Source: Morchella semilibera (Eukaryota > Ascomycota > Pezizomycetes > Pezizales > Morchellaceae). Taken from it: a stretch of 64,000 nt of DNA. Each line of letters opens with the position of its first letter. Position 1 is the stretch's first letter. The position numbers were made by a program, and so were the translations under genes. Positions 23,897 through 37,557 of the stretch are shown here, piece by piece. The notes below the pieces were generated by a model. It was given only the letters and a program-made list of their open reading frames with translations, was not told the DNA's origin and did not search any database. Location: NCBI GenBank assembly GCA_009192285.1, contig CM018604.1, forward strand, positions 868,001 through 932,000, written 5' to 3'.

Positions 23897-24678
23897 CTAA
23901 TAGCACACCAACGCCACCACCAAAGCGCCCACCAGCGCCGAGTAGTAGTACGACCCAGAGACCGCCAGCCCGCTTGCTCCACTTGCGCCAGTGCCCGTCG
24001 CCTCGGCCGACCCGTTAGTCGGCGACGCACCATTGCCGCTGTCGCTGCCGCCGCCAGTGGTTGGGGTGCTCCCGCCAGTGCCGCCAGAGGAGCTGGGGAC
24101 GCCGGCGTTGGCGACCTGGGCCGCGGCCTCCTTGTATGCTGTGAGTGTGCGTGCCGGGTTGGCGGGCGGGTTGATCACGCCGGCCATGCCAGCTTGACAG
24201 TGCTTGCCTGTTGCGCAGTAGAACCACATTGGCGCTGTGCTCGCCACCTCGACTGTGAACACGGGCATCTATTATTTAATTTGACGTTAGTTTATTTTAT
24301 TTTTATTTTTATCCTCTTGAACTGGGGTGTATATATATATCTACTTACGCTAGTACTCTCGGCCGTGACGGGCATGAAACCCGACCAGAAGCCCGCCGTG
24401 CCGTTGGTCTGCGGCATGGGCTGGCACGGGTTGTCGAATGTCGACTGGGCAACGCTGTGGTTTCTCGGCCAGAATTGAAACTGCACGAGGTCGCCGACCG
24501 CGGCGGCGACGCTGTCGGGGGTAAAGGTGAGGGTGCCGTTGCTGTTGCCGACCATGACAACGTGGGCTGTGACGGTGCCTGAGGGTGTGGCGGCGGTGGC
24601 CGTGGCCGTGCCGCTAGATTGGGCGGAGGTGAGCCCGATGAGGGCGGAGGCGGCGGCAGCGAGGAGCGAGAAACGCAT
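23897..24678 (-). CDS. GPI-anchored cupredoxin-like cell-surface protein
   Basis: The product is a secreted type-1 copper (plastocyanin-like) protein attached to the cell surface. Two exons, 24678-24349 and 24268-23897, flank an 80-bp GT-AG intron and give 233 residues. The start at 24678 gives a clean signal peptide, MRFSLLAAAASALIGLTSAQ. The domain contains VGDLVQFQFWPRNHSVAQS, with the first copper-ligand His near residue 75, and WFYCATGKHCQAGM near residues 123-136, supplying the Cys, second His and Met. All four ligands are present, so copper binding is likely intact. The C-terminal third is a Gly/Ser/Thr/Ala-rich linker followed by a hydrophobic tail ending VGALVVALVCY, the pattern of a GPI-attachment signal. 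Fungal relatives are often annotated as extracellular serine-rich or GPI-anchored cupredoxins; their biological role is poorly defined. Confidence 0.9.
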
Positions 24679-27600
24679 GGTGAGGGATATGTTTGTAGGT
24701 ATAACGATATTAATATAGGAGCTTTCAAGAGAGATATACGGCCTGCGAGAGAGTACAAATGGCGACTTGCGCGGTTTGTAGGAGGTGAGAGAGATTAAAA
24801 TAAATATGGATTGAAATATGGATCGAGGAAAGTCCTTATTCAAAAAAAAAATATATGAGTGATTTGTGACGAGAACGAGTGATGAGGACGAGGGTGAGAA
24901 TAAGGGTGAGAATGAGTATAGTATTGAGGATGAAGAATGGGATGGTGTTGGAATACTGAACAGGAAAAAAGAGAGGCAATGGTGTACGACTTATAGATGT
25001 CGAGGACACTCTATAAAATTCTTTCTGGCGCCTATATGGAAGTTCCAATACGTTACAGGCTGACCTCCCTCCTGCAAGGAATGCATATAAGGAGATGGGG
25101 ATGATATTGATGATGGTGATGATGATGATGGATGGGATGGATGGGATGGATGGATTATGATGGACCGCTGAAGAGGGTCGAGGGCAAAGGGGGAAGGGGG
25201 AGGGAGGGGGAGGGGGAATGAAGGACGACGAAACAGTATACGTATTCCAACATCACCCTCCCCCAAATCAGCACTTCAACAAATCTAGATCTCAGGGGGA
25301 AAGAAAGATATCCAAAGCTTCCGTTTGATCCGTACGTAGATGAATCTTGTATGTATGCAGTTGGATTTCACGGATGCAGCTGGTTCATGATTTGTGCAAC
25401 TTCCTAATATCAGAGTACACACATCCGGCCTTCTTTACCATAGAAGGGTGAATATCAATATTGCAACATGCTCTAGAGGAACAAATACTGAGTGCATGTA
25501 GTATACCACCGTATCATCAGAGACACTGCGCATCATTCATCACCACCACCACCACTAGAACGAGAGCGTTTAGTTATTTAGAAACGAGCTACACCATAAG
25601 AGTGTGGGAAATAACTAACCAACTACATTTACATAAATATGTAGACGCCTACCAAAATAATTGCGCTTGCGTTAACTACATGTACTTACGTAGATGTAAG
25701 TATAACTATAACCCCCCTTCACTCCACTGGCCATGTTCTAGAGTATCCAAATCTAACGATAGCGGGACTCCTCCACCCAAACAAGAAAGCCTCACACACT
25801 AAGCGCCTCCACAATGTTTTAAGGTTGTCCCACTGGAACGTTTGGAGTTCGTCACAGCCCGGATCGAAATAGGGCGCTAAGCTACTTACTGTGTTTCACC
25901 AAGGAAGAAAAGACCAATCAATGACCCCGGCCCCTGGTGAGCTTGTCCGCCATCTGGTGTTCCAGAATTTTTTGTTTTTTTTGCAGGGGTTTAACGAAAC
26001 ATGCACACCACATCCAAGGGACTCTTGGTTCAGAAAAGTTCGTTGACGGGCGTTCCTAATATTAGTTAATACCCCCTACTAATAGGATAGCGACGTTTAA
26101 GCAGAACATCACAGTCTTGATGCTATAGTACGAGACACCGAATGAACGATTGTTCAAAAAGATGAAAAAGATGTATGTATTACATAAGTACATGTATGTA
26201 TGTAGTTCGCACTTTACAGCATGGTGTAACCTACGGCGGCCCTCCCATACAAAAGTGCAACGGCGCACTCACCAAAACCCACGCTTCACCAAAACCTACG
26301 ATACTGTTCACCAAAACCCATTTCACATCTACACCTATGATAAACCCCCACCCATCCCTGCAGCGAAACCCGGAGAATAAAGCGCAAGCAGAGACATCAC
26401 AGGATGCAGGTACGTTCTGCAGGTTGGTGGGGTCCTATAAAGCGTCCTTTTCTCCCTAGCAGAACTAAAAGAGAAGAGAACTCTCTGTCTCGGCTACTGA
26501 AGTCTGCGCCTATCTTTTAAACCCCCCGGGCCAAATAATACTCCCGTGCCACCGTCCTAACATGAGCACATCGGCCTCAGCAGCACCAAATACTCCCTTG
26601 CAAAATGTCTCCTGCATGTATCATGATAGTCCATCCCTCCTTAAGTTCCTATCACTACCACCACCACCCATGAAGATTCACAGATTCTCTCCCCGGACGT
26701 AAACTTATGGAAACAGTACCGCCAGGTGACCGCAAAATTGATTTTACGGGCTCTACTTCCTTGTGATGCAAAATACACCGATACTGGGAAGAAATCAACA
26801 CATGTATTACGATTGGGGCCCGATGCTAGTACACACACAGTAGAGGATGACGCAATGCGCCTTGCGCGAACAAACAGGCAAAGTCGGCCAGACCAATCGA
26901 GCTTGATTTGGGGCGGTTGTTGGTGGTTGTGGTGTCCTCCCTCCCTCCCTCACCCTTAAGCTTTTTTAAACTTAAAGCGCCTGCTACCCCAGCACCTCCA
27001 GGACTCACGGCTTCCGGTCTATATATGCAGCTACCAATTCCCCCGTATGATACTCGGCCTCTATCTCTCTCTACTAGAGTGCATCATCACCGAGGCCGGG
27101 CAACGCTAGAAATGGATACCTAGAGATCTCCCCGAGAGTCTGGGGCCTAAGGGCGCTCACACGAAGACCCCCAACTGTCTGCGTACTCCGTATACTCTCC
27201 ATAACTCTACATCATGCGGCCAAGCTCGTCAGACAGAGACCTCTTATACTAACTTCCTGTATAGCTATTGGTAAAACGAACCGTTCCCGTACGTATCTGC
27301 TACGATTATTACGGCTTAGGAATTATAAATTTAAATAAACATAACTTCGAGCTACGTACATCTATTTTACCTAATGGAACGGATCTATATCAAATGGATA
27401 TGTATACTGTAGAGGCACACTAGGCAAAGTAGCATTCTAAGCATATGCTAGCTAGAGGACATCATTGTATAGGATTTAGCCTTCTAGATACGCGCGATAG
27501 TGGCATCTCCCCGATTTACCCTTTGATTGCTCAGTAAACGGATAAACCACAAGACAACCAGACCTCAGGATCTTACGCTGAATTGCACAAGCTATACGGC

Positions 27601-27991
27601 CCTTGGGGCGCGTGGCCAAGCCGTCTATACCCTTTCACTGTCCCCCCCCCCCCCCTAGTTCCTGCGTGTGATCGAATGAGAAAATTATAATTACCTATTG
27701 CGTCACGAGCTATCACTCGCATCACCGGCTCAAACGGGACATCCCGGTTCTATGGGCGAATCACATGTTGGCGACGTGTCCCCGTACTGAAACCGCGGTG
27801 TTTGGCGGTAGGGCTGAGACTAGGGAGATACAGGTCGTTATCACTGCCCATCACCATCATTATCACCACATCTATCACCACCATCATTATCATCATCATT
27901 TATCACCACCATCACAATCACAATCACAATCCAATACCATCACTGTTATCCCGTCAAAGATGCCAAATGGCACCCCATCTTATTCAAGGGT
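24679..27991. other. Intergenic region, 3.3 kb, between divergent genes
   Basis: This holds the promoters of the cupredoxin (minus) and amidase (plus) genes. No gene is recognisable. It has GATG/GGAT-type simple repeats near 25100-25160, a 14-base C run at 27642-27655, and a CAT/CAC trinucleotide-rich tract just before the amidase start. Confidence 0.55.
27848..27930. repeat. Imperfect CAT/CAC/ATC trinucleotide tract
   Basis: About 80 bp of imperfect CAC/CAT/ATC units lie 60-140 bp upstream of the amidase ATG. Read in frame it would be a His-rich peptide, but it lacks a supported start and is best taken as a simple repeat in the promoter or leader. Confidence 0.6.
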
Positions 27992-29858
27992 ATGAATTAC
28001 CCCCCAGCCATTGAGGCACCAGTGACTCCATACACCAACCCCCCGTACACCAACCCGGTAATGGGCGGACTCCCGTTACGTTTACTCAGTGAAGCGTAAA
28101 CATTCACTCTTTTCCCCCACCCCATCGCGCGTGCAAAATACATCTTACAACTACTAAAATATAAATAAATAGAGTCGCAAATATTACACCCCTCCAATCC
28201 CTCCTCTGGAGCAACGCAAACTTCGGCTCATTACGCGATCTCGAAGCTACCGGAATTCTCGATCCTTACCCACCCCGCTTTGACCCCACTGTAATCCCTC
28301 ATAGTGCCCCCATACCACCAGAACCGTCCCTCAGCCTCCCCAAGCAGGACCCAGTTTTCTATTCCAGTGACGAGTACGTGAATGCCTACACGGAGAAGAA
28401 ACTCACACCCACTGCCGTTACTACAAAACTTGCCAGCCTCCTTGCTTCTCCACAACATTCAACATGTATCATCACGCCCATAGCCCCCTCCTCCTCGTAT
28501 AGCGATAATAGATACGCTGATGGAGCCGGGGCCTCGGGCATGGAGCTTGACGGTATTCCAATCCTTGTCAAGGACGAACTCGCTGTCGCCGGCACCCCCA
28601 AAACCCTCGGCCTCACCTTGGCAGAAATGTCGCGCCGCGGTGCGAATAAAATTGACGATGGGCAGACATCATGGTGTGTACAGAAGCTGATTGACGCCGG
28701 TGGGCTCGTGGTCGGAAAGACTAATATGCACGAGATTGGCTTTGACACGACAAACAACAACCCAAACCATGGGACTCCACGCAATCCATATAACCCGAAT
28801 TATTATACTGGAGGGAGCTCTGGCGGTAGCGCATACGCTGTCGCTGCGGGTCTGGTCCCTATCGCTGTCGGTGCAGACGGTGGAGGCTCCATTAGGCTCC
28901 CGGCAGGCTATTGCGGCGTTTACGGGCTGAAGCCGACCCACGGGAGGATTTCGCAGGCACCCACACTATCCATAGCGCCGTCTAACGGTGTCATTGGGCC
29001 TATTGCTGCAAGAATGGATGATCTCGAAAAGGCTTATAGGATTATGGCGCAGCCTGACCCTAATAACCCATCCTCCCGCCAGTTCCCTCCACCACAGCGG
29101 ACCCCCCCTTCGAGAAACAAGAAGCGACTCCTTGGTATTTACAAGCCCTGGCTCGAAGACTGTGACCCTGATGTTCACGCTGCGGTTCAAGCGGCAATTC
29201 AGCATCTCCAGGAAATCGGCCACGAACTAGTTGATATTGAACTACCTCTTCTTTCTGATGGCCGCAAAGCGCACGCCATAACAATTATGACCGAGATTGG
29301 TCAGGGCTTCTGTAAAGGCGATACACATGGACTCACACCCGCAAATAAAGTTGTTGTCGCTATCTCTGGGCAGACGCCGGCACGTGATTTTGTTCTTGCG
29401 CAGCAGGTACGATCGCTGCTGATGTCGCATCTTTCGTGGCTGTGGGAAAAGTATGGTGACACACTTGTGATCATGAGTCCTGTGACGCCGACCGCGGGAG
29501 CCAAGATTAGCGCGGAGGGACATGTGCAGAAGGGTGGTGCGGGTGTCAGCGATACGAATGCCAGCCTGAAGAGCATGCAGTAAGTTATCTACCCCTAATA
29601 GTAGGTATGATTAATAGCTAATTATACCGGAAAAGATATGTGTTCCTTGCAAACTTCACAGGCACACCCAGCATTTCTATGCCGGTTGGATACTCCGCAG
29701 ATGGTGTGCCAATTGGGATGATGGGCCTTGGCGCCTGGGGTGCAGAGGAGACGCTTCTCTCTCTTGGAAAAGAGTGTGAGCGTTACTTAGAAAATGTAGT
29801 AGGCAGACGGCGGCCCGCGGGCGAAGGGTGCTGGGTGGACATGATAGGGGGGGTGTGA
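27992..29858 (+). CDS. Amidase-signature family enzyme (FAAH/GatA-like)
   Basis: The product hydrolyses an amide bond using a Ser-cisSer-Lys triad; the substrate is not evident. Exons 27992-28095, 28173-29579 and 29636-29858 are separated by GT-AG introns of 77 and 56 bp with matching phases, giving 577 residues. I place the start at the ATG at 27992, which is in frame with exon 1; two upstream ATGs in other frames end at once. The amidase signature is complete: GIPILVKDE gives K168, YYTGGSSGGSAYAVAAG gives the cis-serine S250, and ADGGGSIRLPAGYCGVYGLK gives the nucleophile S274. The spacing of 24 residues between the two serines matches the family. The last exon carries the conserved TGTPSISMPVGY segment. 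The length and an N-terminal extension before the signature resemble plant and fungal FAAH-like amidases rather than bacterial GatA. No targeting signal is obvious. Confidence 0.9.
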
Positions 29859-30821
29859 TGGTAAGCAGCTAGTCCTTTATTTTGCTTATTTTTGCTAGGC
29901 TTATACCTGTAACTAAACCTTAATGCATACTGATTCATGTACGAGGGATGGAATTGATTCACGGGTGTGTTTATATAACTGTGCAAAGGAAGGTGACTTC
30001 GCTGATGGCTTTCCGTCTCTGTGTAGCAAGATGTATGGTTTGCGCCTGAGATATAATATCAGCTGAGATGCCCGTGTAGTCATGTCTCTACGCGCATGCT
30101 CGCATCAAGCGGGTTTCAGATAGCTTTACCTAAATTACCCCTTACTGTCTCGGGAATCCCGTGCTCCTAGAAAAATAAAAGAGCTGACTCGGATTTAAGT
30201 ATCGCCATGTAAAACATATAATGTATAAATCATGTATTATCACTCGTTGGCATCTTCGTCTTCGGGTTTGATAGTAACAGCGGCCAAACACAACTAGGGC
30301 CAATTGCAATAGAACTCTGAGGTTTTCGGAGTAGGTGGTGAGACTTATAGAGAGCATCAGTTACACCTAATTGAAGGAGCCCCCTCCCCTATCCCCCACA
30401 GATTGGATGCAGAGGCTTTAGGCAAACTATCAGCGCAAACTTGGAGTTATCGCAACTTTTTTTTACCTGGAACCTTAGGCCGCCTATTATTTGACTTTGA
30501 TGTTGGTTGCCTTAAGGTCTCAAATAAAGTTTGATCCGTGTGTGTGCGCCATCCAACAACCGCGTAACGACTCACACGAGTAAACTCGCTGCGTTGCATG
30601 CACCAACGATATATAGCTTATGCTTAAATTAAAACACAGGTTCCCTCCCCTCCCCCCCCCCCCCATCGATCGTTTATGCACATATCGGGAAACTCGGCCA
30701 ATATTTATCTTTCCAGAACCCTAGCTGATCTGGCCTAGTCTGGGGTCCGGGTATGTTCTATGTATGTTTATCCCGGGCCAATGATCGATCCTAACGGTCC
30801 GCTAGCCTTCAGTCACACACA

Positions 30822-30983
30822 CACACGCGCGCGGCCCCCAGGCTCCCTTCAACCGAGCGAGGGAAAGATTCTGGACAGGAACAAACAGAGATCCTGGATA
30901 GAGTGAGACTTGGACTCATGCGGAATGCCCCGCTGGTACCTGGGGGCGGCGCCTCAACCGCTCGGCCAACATCGGGTCCGAAA
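30822..30983 (-). mobile_element. tRNA-derived SINE-like element
   Basis: On the minus strand, TTGGCCGAGCGGTTGAGGCG matches the D-arm (internal A box) of Leu/Ser tRNAs. About 50 bases further, AGTCCAAGTCT fits a degenerate B box (RGTYCRANNCY). The acceptor stem cannot be closed, so it is not a working tRNA. A tRNA-unrelated body follows and ends in a GT dinucleotide tail (CA repeats at about 30813-30828 on the plus strand). Head, body and simple-repeat tail are the layout of a Pol III-transcribed SINE. Ends are approximate. Confidence 0.5.
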
Positions 30984-33206
30984 ATTTTGCTTAGCGGGTG
31001 AGGCGTAGTCACGTTTTATCACTCGATACTTGTTTAGGTTTAGGGTTTTATCGTCACCCCGACCACGTTTTAAAGGATAAAACAACATTGAATCGCCCAT
31101 CTTTTGATGCGAACCCAGAATACCCGATCTGAATCAGGAGATTCCCCTCCAGTTATACTATTCCATCGGCTTCCAGGTCAATGAGCAAAGTCACGGCTAG
31201 TGCAACACTAATAGTAGACTCCAACCCCGAAAGTCGGGTCCCACGGTTTATAGAGTTGTAAAAAAAATATCCCCAGGGCTAGGGGTGGGTTATGATCTGC
31301 CTGCATATGTCGGCCATGCCACAAATGTATTAGAGAAATATGTTTCCCTTAACTTCTGGGGGAGTCAACCCGTGCACATTCGGAACCATAGGTTTAAAGC
31401 GCACAAGCTTCATCGTACGATCTCCCATGGAACATGAAACATGTTAATCTATGCACGGATTACTGATGGGTCTTTTCCCTATCGATATGCGCGATTTCAA
31501 GCCGACTTATCCAACCCTAACCCACAACGGTACAATCGGGTCACAGGTCAGTCCATCTATGGGCGATCAGTCCAAAACAACCTGCATATCCTCCCAGTCT
31601 ATGTGGACTTGAGATATGTAGGCTTGTTTCTCACGCAGGGTCCCCCTAAGCACAGTTGTTCCTGAAATCGCAGTATGTGGCGGTATGCGGTCGAGGGAGA
31701 AAAAAAAATTGCATGCATCAACCGTATGTTCCATGTTGTTCGCCAAAGAAAGGCCCGTCACGTCACGGTCCAATAAACGATCTTTGCCCCGGGCGTGAGA
31801 TTAATTAGATTGGCGAAGCTGTGGACTTCTGAAAGAGATCAGTCTCAGATCTGAGGCTTATCGATTCGAAAATAGCATCATTCAGCAGAATAGGGACGGG
31901 ACCAAGCGCTGAAATGCCCAGTAACCTGGTACACTACTGTTTACAGGCTCTATTGCTATCCAGGTTCTCGGAATTTCTTGGTAGTTATTTTCTGTATGTA
32001 CCAGAAGATCCACTCTATCAGAATCGGAGGATTGTTCAAATTGAGTCCACAGCGACATGGCGCATAGCATATCGCCCCTTCAACTGATAACAAGTCATTC
32101 TATAGCAGGTCAGATTTAGTGGAATGAAGTGAGGGAGGGGGGAAATGTCAGTCACAGCAAGGGAATTCCTTACACTGAGACTTCCTCATAGCAGACACGA
32201 CACTGCATTTGGCCAGCAGGTCCTATTCTGTAGTGGTCTGCTTCGCCAGATATGGCGGAGAATTAATAGTCCGGCAAATATTGATGGATAATACCGATGA
32301 TTTCCCTTATCTGAGCCCTTTTCACAACGGATCGTGAAATTTGATCGCTATCGCGAAATCATGCAAAACATCCGTTGTCACGGACAAGGATTTGAGCGCA
32401 TGGGCACGTGACCCTAAGTTCTCACGCGCCATCACTCGGATCCAGATAACCAAACAACCCTTCACAAGGGAGTTTCGTCGGTGAAAGATTATAGTCATGC
32501 CCTCCAGGAGAAAAGGTACTTTTGGGGGGGACGGGGGGTTAGAAAAACAGCATAGAGTACGAGGGCTGACATATTTCCTGGATAAATTAAAACCTCTTGC
32601 TTGTTGTTGTCTTGTTGGGACGGAGCGAGTAAAAGGTATGTAGCTCGTACGTACGGCAGATGCCTGTACTGCGCTGCATGCATGCAGGCTCGATGGAAAC
32701 GTATTCAAATATGCCACGATGCTCTAAGAACACAGCATCTAAGCTCACGATCAGTGGTTGATTTGTTGTTCTGCGGTTATCTGTCACGCCTTTTACAGCT
32801 GGATACAAATCGGTTCTAGAAGAGGGGAAAGGCCACCGTTGTAATATACAGCACGTTAATTAGCACATGTCCCCATGCATTTGCATTCGAAATTTATGTA
32901 ATGTAGGACGCCAAAACCAAAAATCAAAGCACAACCACCCAAAAGAATAGGGAAGGCGCTTCAACTGCAAAACGACGTAATTGTACGTGGGGAAATTGAG
33001 AAATCATACTTCACACGCATGTGGCTCTCCAGGGTTTAAACTTCGAGAAGCCGAAACCTTTGTTTTTCCCCGCAGTAACTTCCCCTCAATTTTTTTATGC
33101 CCTTAAGTTTTCAAAAAGGACCCCGCCTTTGTGAACGGCAAAAACAAGATTCGCAGTTCAATAAACATCCCCACTTGATCCTATAGTTAATAAATTTATT
33201 TATTTT

Positions 33207-33208
33207 TA

Positions 33209-33241
<33 letters not shown>

Positions 33242-33242
33242 A
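33207..33242. repeat. T-run/A-run homopolymer junction
   Basis: About a dozen T residues are followed directly by more than twenty A residues, forming a long self-complementary AT tract. It could be a retroposon tail, slippage product or assembly join. No coding sequence is attached. Confidence 0.6.
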
Positions 33243-36200
33243 GGCCAAGGGGGTTGCTAATTTTTGTGACTCCACCCTGTGACATGGCATTAGCGGCATC
33301 GAGGGAGCCGATTGCGTGACAGTGAAATTAACTGCCGACGAGGAAGATACATCCATATAAAAGCTGCTCAACAACATTCATGTCACAGCAATATAAAAAT
33401 TGATAAATTAATAAAAAAGTGAAACATTTCGACACTGTACCTACATGTACATTTCTCTAATTTCCCCCCCCTCCCCCAATCTTTCTTAACGGGAGCAACT
33501 GTGAGAGTACATCGGGTGGTTTGACGGGCATGCAAAGACGGTTTTGTAATATCCAGGAATGGCCGGTGGAGGCTGAAATGGTAGTTGCTGACAACTCTCT
33601 CTATTAGAACTACACTCTACGGCTTCCCGAAACTCGCTTCGGCACAAGTAGCCCCTAGTATATCCTACTTGCCATTTTAAGCTGGTATGAAATTAATATA
33701 TCTATGCGAGGGTTCAATTAAACGATAAACATTAACCACCACGCGTGACTGAAAGGATCTTGTAAACCTCGGTACTAATTAGTCGGGGAACCCTTTAACC
33801 TTTAGTACCAAGGTATCCCATAGCTTGCCTGAAGTTGTCTGATGCCAATTCACAAACAGGACAGGTATACGGGGAATCAAGCATGTGTAAGTTGTATGTA
33901 AGTAGGGACACCCCAATATGGCTTGATATCTGGGCATTCGTTTAGTTAACTACATGTAGATTCCATTGCCTAGGAGAGATCCCACATCGCTATGCACGTT
34001 TATGGAGGAGTTGCCTTCGCGGCCGGCCCAAGGTTCTCTCATGCCTGCCTGTCGCTCCTTTGTGTCTGCCGTCATCCTTATTTTCTTTTTTCGTTTCTGA
34101 TGCCCAGCGACGTGCCATACTTGATTGAGGTTGTATTTCCTCTCAATTCAAAATGATATATCACTTCATATTTCACGATGTTCCTCTCCGTTGGTCTCGT
34201 GGCCTTTGACTGTAAGTATCGGAGTATGGAATAGCGTAGTCTTTGGTGTCGTTTCCCTCTCCCATCAACAAACCCCGGATCCTGGTCAGGCCTTGTCAAA
34301 AAACGGTCGTTCTTCAAAACCGTCCTGGACTCCGTAGGGCATCTCAATGCGATGGCAGTTGCAAAAGGAAAGGTACGCGGGGACGGCGGCATCACAAGTT
34401 ACCCTGTAGAATAATCCCTAAAGCGGCATTCCCCGCCGCTATTGGGGGACTTCTGGTCTGCAAGCCACTCCCCCATGGGCAAAGGACATCATGTAAAGGC
34501 GGAATTGAAAAAGAAAATAAGGCGATCTCAAGGAAAAAGAAACGGCTTATGTATGGGAGTGGGGGGTTAAAATGCTCTATTCTCAAGACAGGACTTGTGA
34601 ATCTTGCATACTTCATTAAGGGTGCTGGATCCGCGATGCAAAATCCCGTAATATGGGTAAATGGGGATGTTTCCTGGCCCTGGATGCCGGAACTCTGAGC
34701 ATCGAACCGTATTTTTATGTAAGGTCCGATGGAATCGTAGTTACCGAAATATAAACCTTCGGTTCATCGTGACAGAAGACAGAATTGTTGGTCATAACTG
34801 CGTGGAGGGGGGTCACGCAATTCTGGTACATGGAACATCGACCAGGGGTGTTGTGTGCGCATCTAATCTGTGCTGGGTAGCAGAAGGAGGTATGGCGCGA
34901 GAAGCTCTGAGGCAGGGTGTTTCAGATGACCTAATGAAGATCGTATTCTAGCGAGTTCACCCCAGTCCGTGTGGGTTAGGGGTATTTCTAGTTGGATGGA
35001 TACAGTTCTGAGTAACTCAGGGTCCACTCCAACGGTTGCCTTTCTTTCTTTCGTTCAAAACATGATCCTTGCACGGAACAACGTGGAGTTATGCTGTGCG
35101 CCCACCAGGATACTCATGCGTTTCAGCATGTTCATGTTATTCCTTACGATTTGTTTGGTTCGAGTTCGTGGTGGCCGGTGACTTTGAGGGTCGTGGTCAA
35201 GCTGGGAGGCTGAGCCATCAATCACTCTAAACTAGTACAGCACGGTGAGCAAGAAGAGCATGTATGTAGCGGAGAACAGGATACGCAGAGGAACATTCTA
35301 AAGTCAGTACTAAACCTTAATCCAGCACCTGTGGCGGAATTTGCAATTTCCCTTAGCAGGAGTGGAGCGCGCGGATGCAGTTGCTATTCACGAATCGGTA
35401 TGATGCTGAAGTATCTAGTGGAGTTTCAGCAAATCCACCAAACTACAAAAATGTGATTTCCTACACCTCCAACAACCTTTTTCCTTCTAGCCGTTACTGC
35501 CGCTGCTTCCTTCGAATCCTTTATCGTCCTCCGAAGAACTCCGCGGACCGATATATATCACACGGCTTAATGCGCCATATTTATATTGACAGCGGCAGCT
35601 TGCTCAAGTGAACTTGAAGTCTAGATGGCCATGGGAGACCGAGATGTCTCCGCAGCCACTCAGCGCTCGAGTCTATATATCTCATACATGTCCAGTGGGA
35701 AATGCCGATTGTGGCTGCAGTAAACAACTCTCTAGATCTACACAAACCACCTCGGCGAATTTGTTTACCAAGTGGTACGTATGTAGTTAACATTCTTCTG
35801 GGCCTTTCGGAAAACCCTCCTTCGAGAGTTGAGGATGATCATTGGTTGGGAGTGATTCGAGGCTTCCTCACAAACGATCGTTAGCACACGGAATATAGGT
35901 CGGATTGATTATTAGTTTAAACGCTGGAAGAGGGATCGATCTCTCTCCAACTAGGCGGTAGTCTACGGCTTGCGGACCGCCCTGATCGCACTTAGTCACT
36001 TATGGCCTTCCCTTCTTACCCTGGAATCCATGAACTTCATCAGCTACTGTCGTAATTTGACGCGTAACATCTTTGCATGACTCCCGAAGATGGCTGTGGA
36101 CGGGGTGGCGGTGGGAGGAACGTGCTTATAGAAGAACACTTGGACTTGTCGATTCACACAGTCGCAAATAAGAGAACCTGCATTTTGATCATTGACGTTC

Positions 36201-37530
36201 ACCTTTTTCCGTTGGGAAATATTTTAGTCATACCCATTCCAAGCTGTACCGGTACATCTGGTGCTGCAGCCTGACCGTTGCGACATATGTACCTACATTG
36301 AGCCCGCAGGGGATTTCGCGCAACCACGAATCCCTAGTTCTAGTTGATTCTACCTTATGCACTTATACCACATGTATTGGTTAAGGTTAAAGAAAACAAA
36401 TAGTGCAGGTTTCTTCACTAGGGAATTACACAACTTGAAAACACCGTGAACTACCTCGGTTATCCATATCGGCCCGGATCCAAAAGGACGTCGTCGGCAA
36501 TCAGCTAGCAGTAGATGATATCTTAGAATTCCAGCCTAGTACTCTAGATTATCAGGGTTAGGGTATGTCCCCTTGTTTTCGAGTTTCAGGACAGGACTAG
36601 AGCCAAATCTTGCATAGAACGCCAGAATTTTTTTGTTGTGTGTAGATCAGGTTCATGTGCGCACAGCACTGTGTTTTAAACACCACGTTAGTTCGGGGAC
36701 GAGGGTTAGGGGTGGAAACCACCGTAATTTGATGGGTCCACACCAAGCGCCTCTCGTGATGACTGCATCCATCCTAAAGTTCGTGAGTTTGGGCATGCAT
36801 GTGGGTAGCCGATTTGGGAAAATGGGGGGTGGGGAGATATATCCCGGTTTGTGCCTGGGAATAGAGAAGCGAGCGGGGGGGGGGGGGTGGAAGGATTTCG
36901 TTGCTTTTTAGATATCCTGAGGGTTCCATGATCCAGGAGGTGGCCATGGACTCGGAGAGGAGGTTTCTACCCTAGCGGTGGTTACGCGAAGGAAATTGGT
37001 ATACGTAGGATACTACCATCGAAATCACAACCATAATCATGGTCTTGGGAGTGTAGGGAAACCCTCCGTGAATTCCGTAAAAGACGGCGGTTCCAGTAAG
37101 GGGATATTATACGTTTCCTCAAGGCCTTAATTTTGGTTTTATTTCCCATCTTGGGGGTGACGCTGGCTGCTCGGAATGCGTGGTACTAATTGCCAAGGTC
37201 GGATATCCTAGAAGAATGTTATCACAGGCAACAGCATTACAACGAGGCCAGGCCATCAACGACCCAAAGCTTTATAAGCTGATAGGGACGTCATTTCACT
37301 TACTTGTCTCAGAATCTATAAGTTCAAATTATATAGCCGTAACAGATTCACTGGGCGTAATCACCTGAATGGTTTCATACATGTGTTATCCGTAGAGTAG
37401 ACATACCATTTCGGATCGGATCTTGCTTAACGTAGGGTGGAGATGACAGCAGCTCCAAGAGATGCAGACCTGGTCATAATTTAAAGAGAATCGATGTAAA
37501 GTAGATTAATTAGAAGGTAGGTAGAACAGA

Positions 37531-37557
37531 TACTCTGCTCTGGAGTAGAGCAGAGTA
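37531..37557. repeat. Perfect 11-bp-stem hairpin
   Basis: TACTCTGCTCT at 37531-37541 pairs with its reverse complement at 37547-37557 across the 5-base loop GGAGT. It lies far from any gene, so no regulatory role can be assigned. Confidence 0.6.

Noticed and set aside
27960-27991. Upstream ATGs as alternative starts for the amidase
   Set aside because: Both are in other frames and stop within a few codons; the ATG at 27992 is in frame with the conserved exon.
27765-27995. His-rich open frame (HHHHYHH-type)
   Set aside because: It is the translation of a CAT/CAC simple repeat just upstream of the amidase start, without a supported gene model.
30860-30985. Functional tRNA-Leu or tRNA-Ser gene
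   Set aside because: The A box is good, but no matching acceptor stem follows and the B box is degenerate; better read as a SINE-like element.
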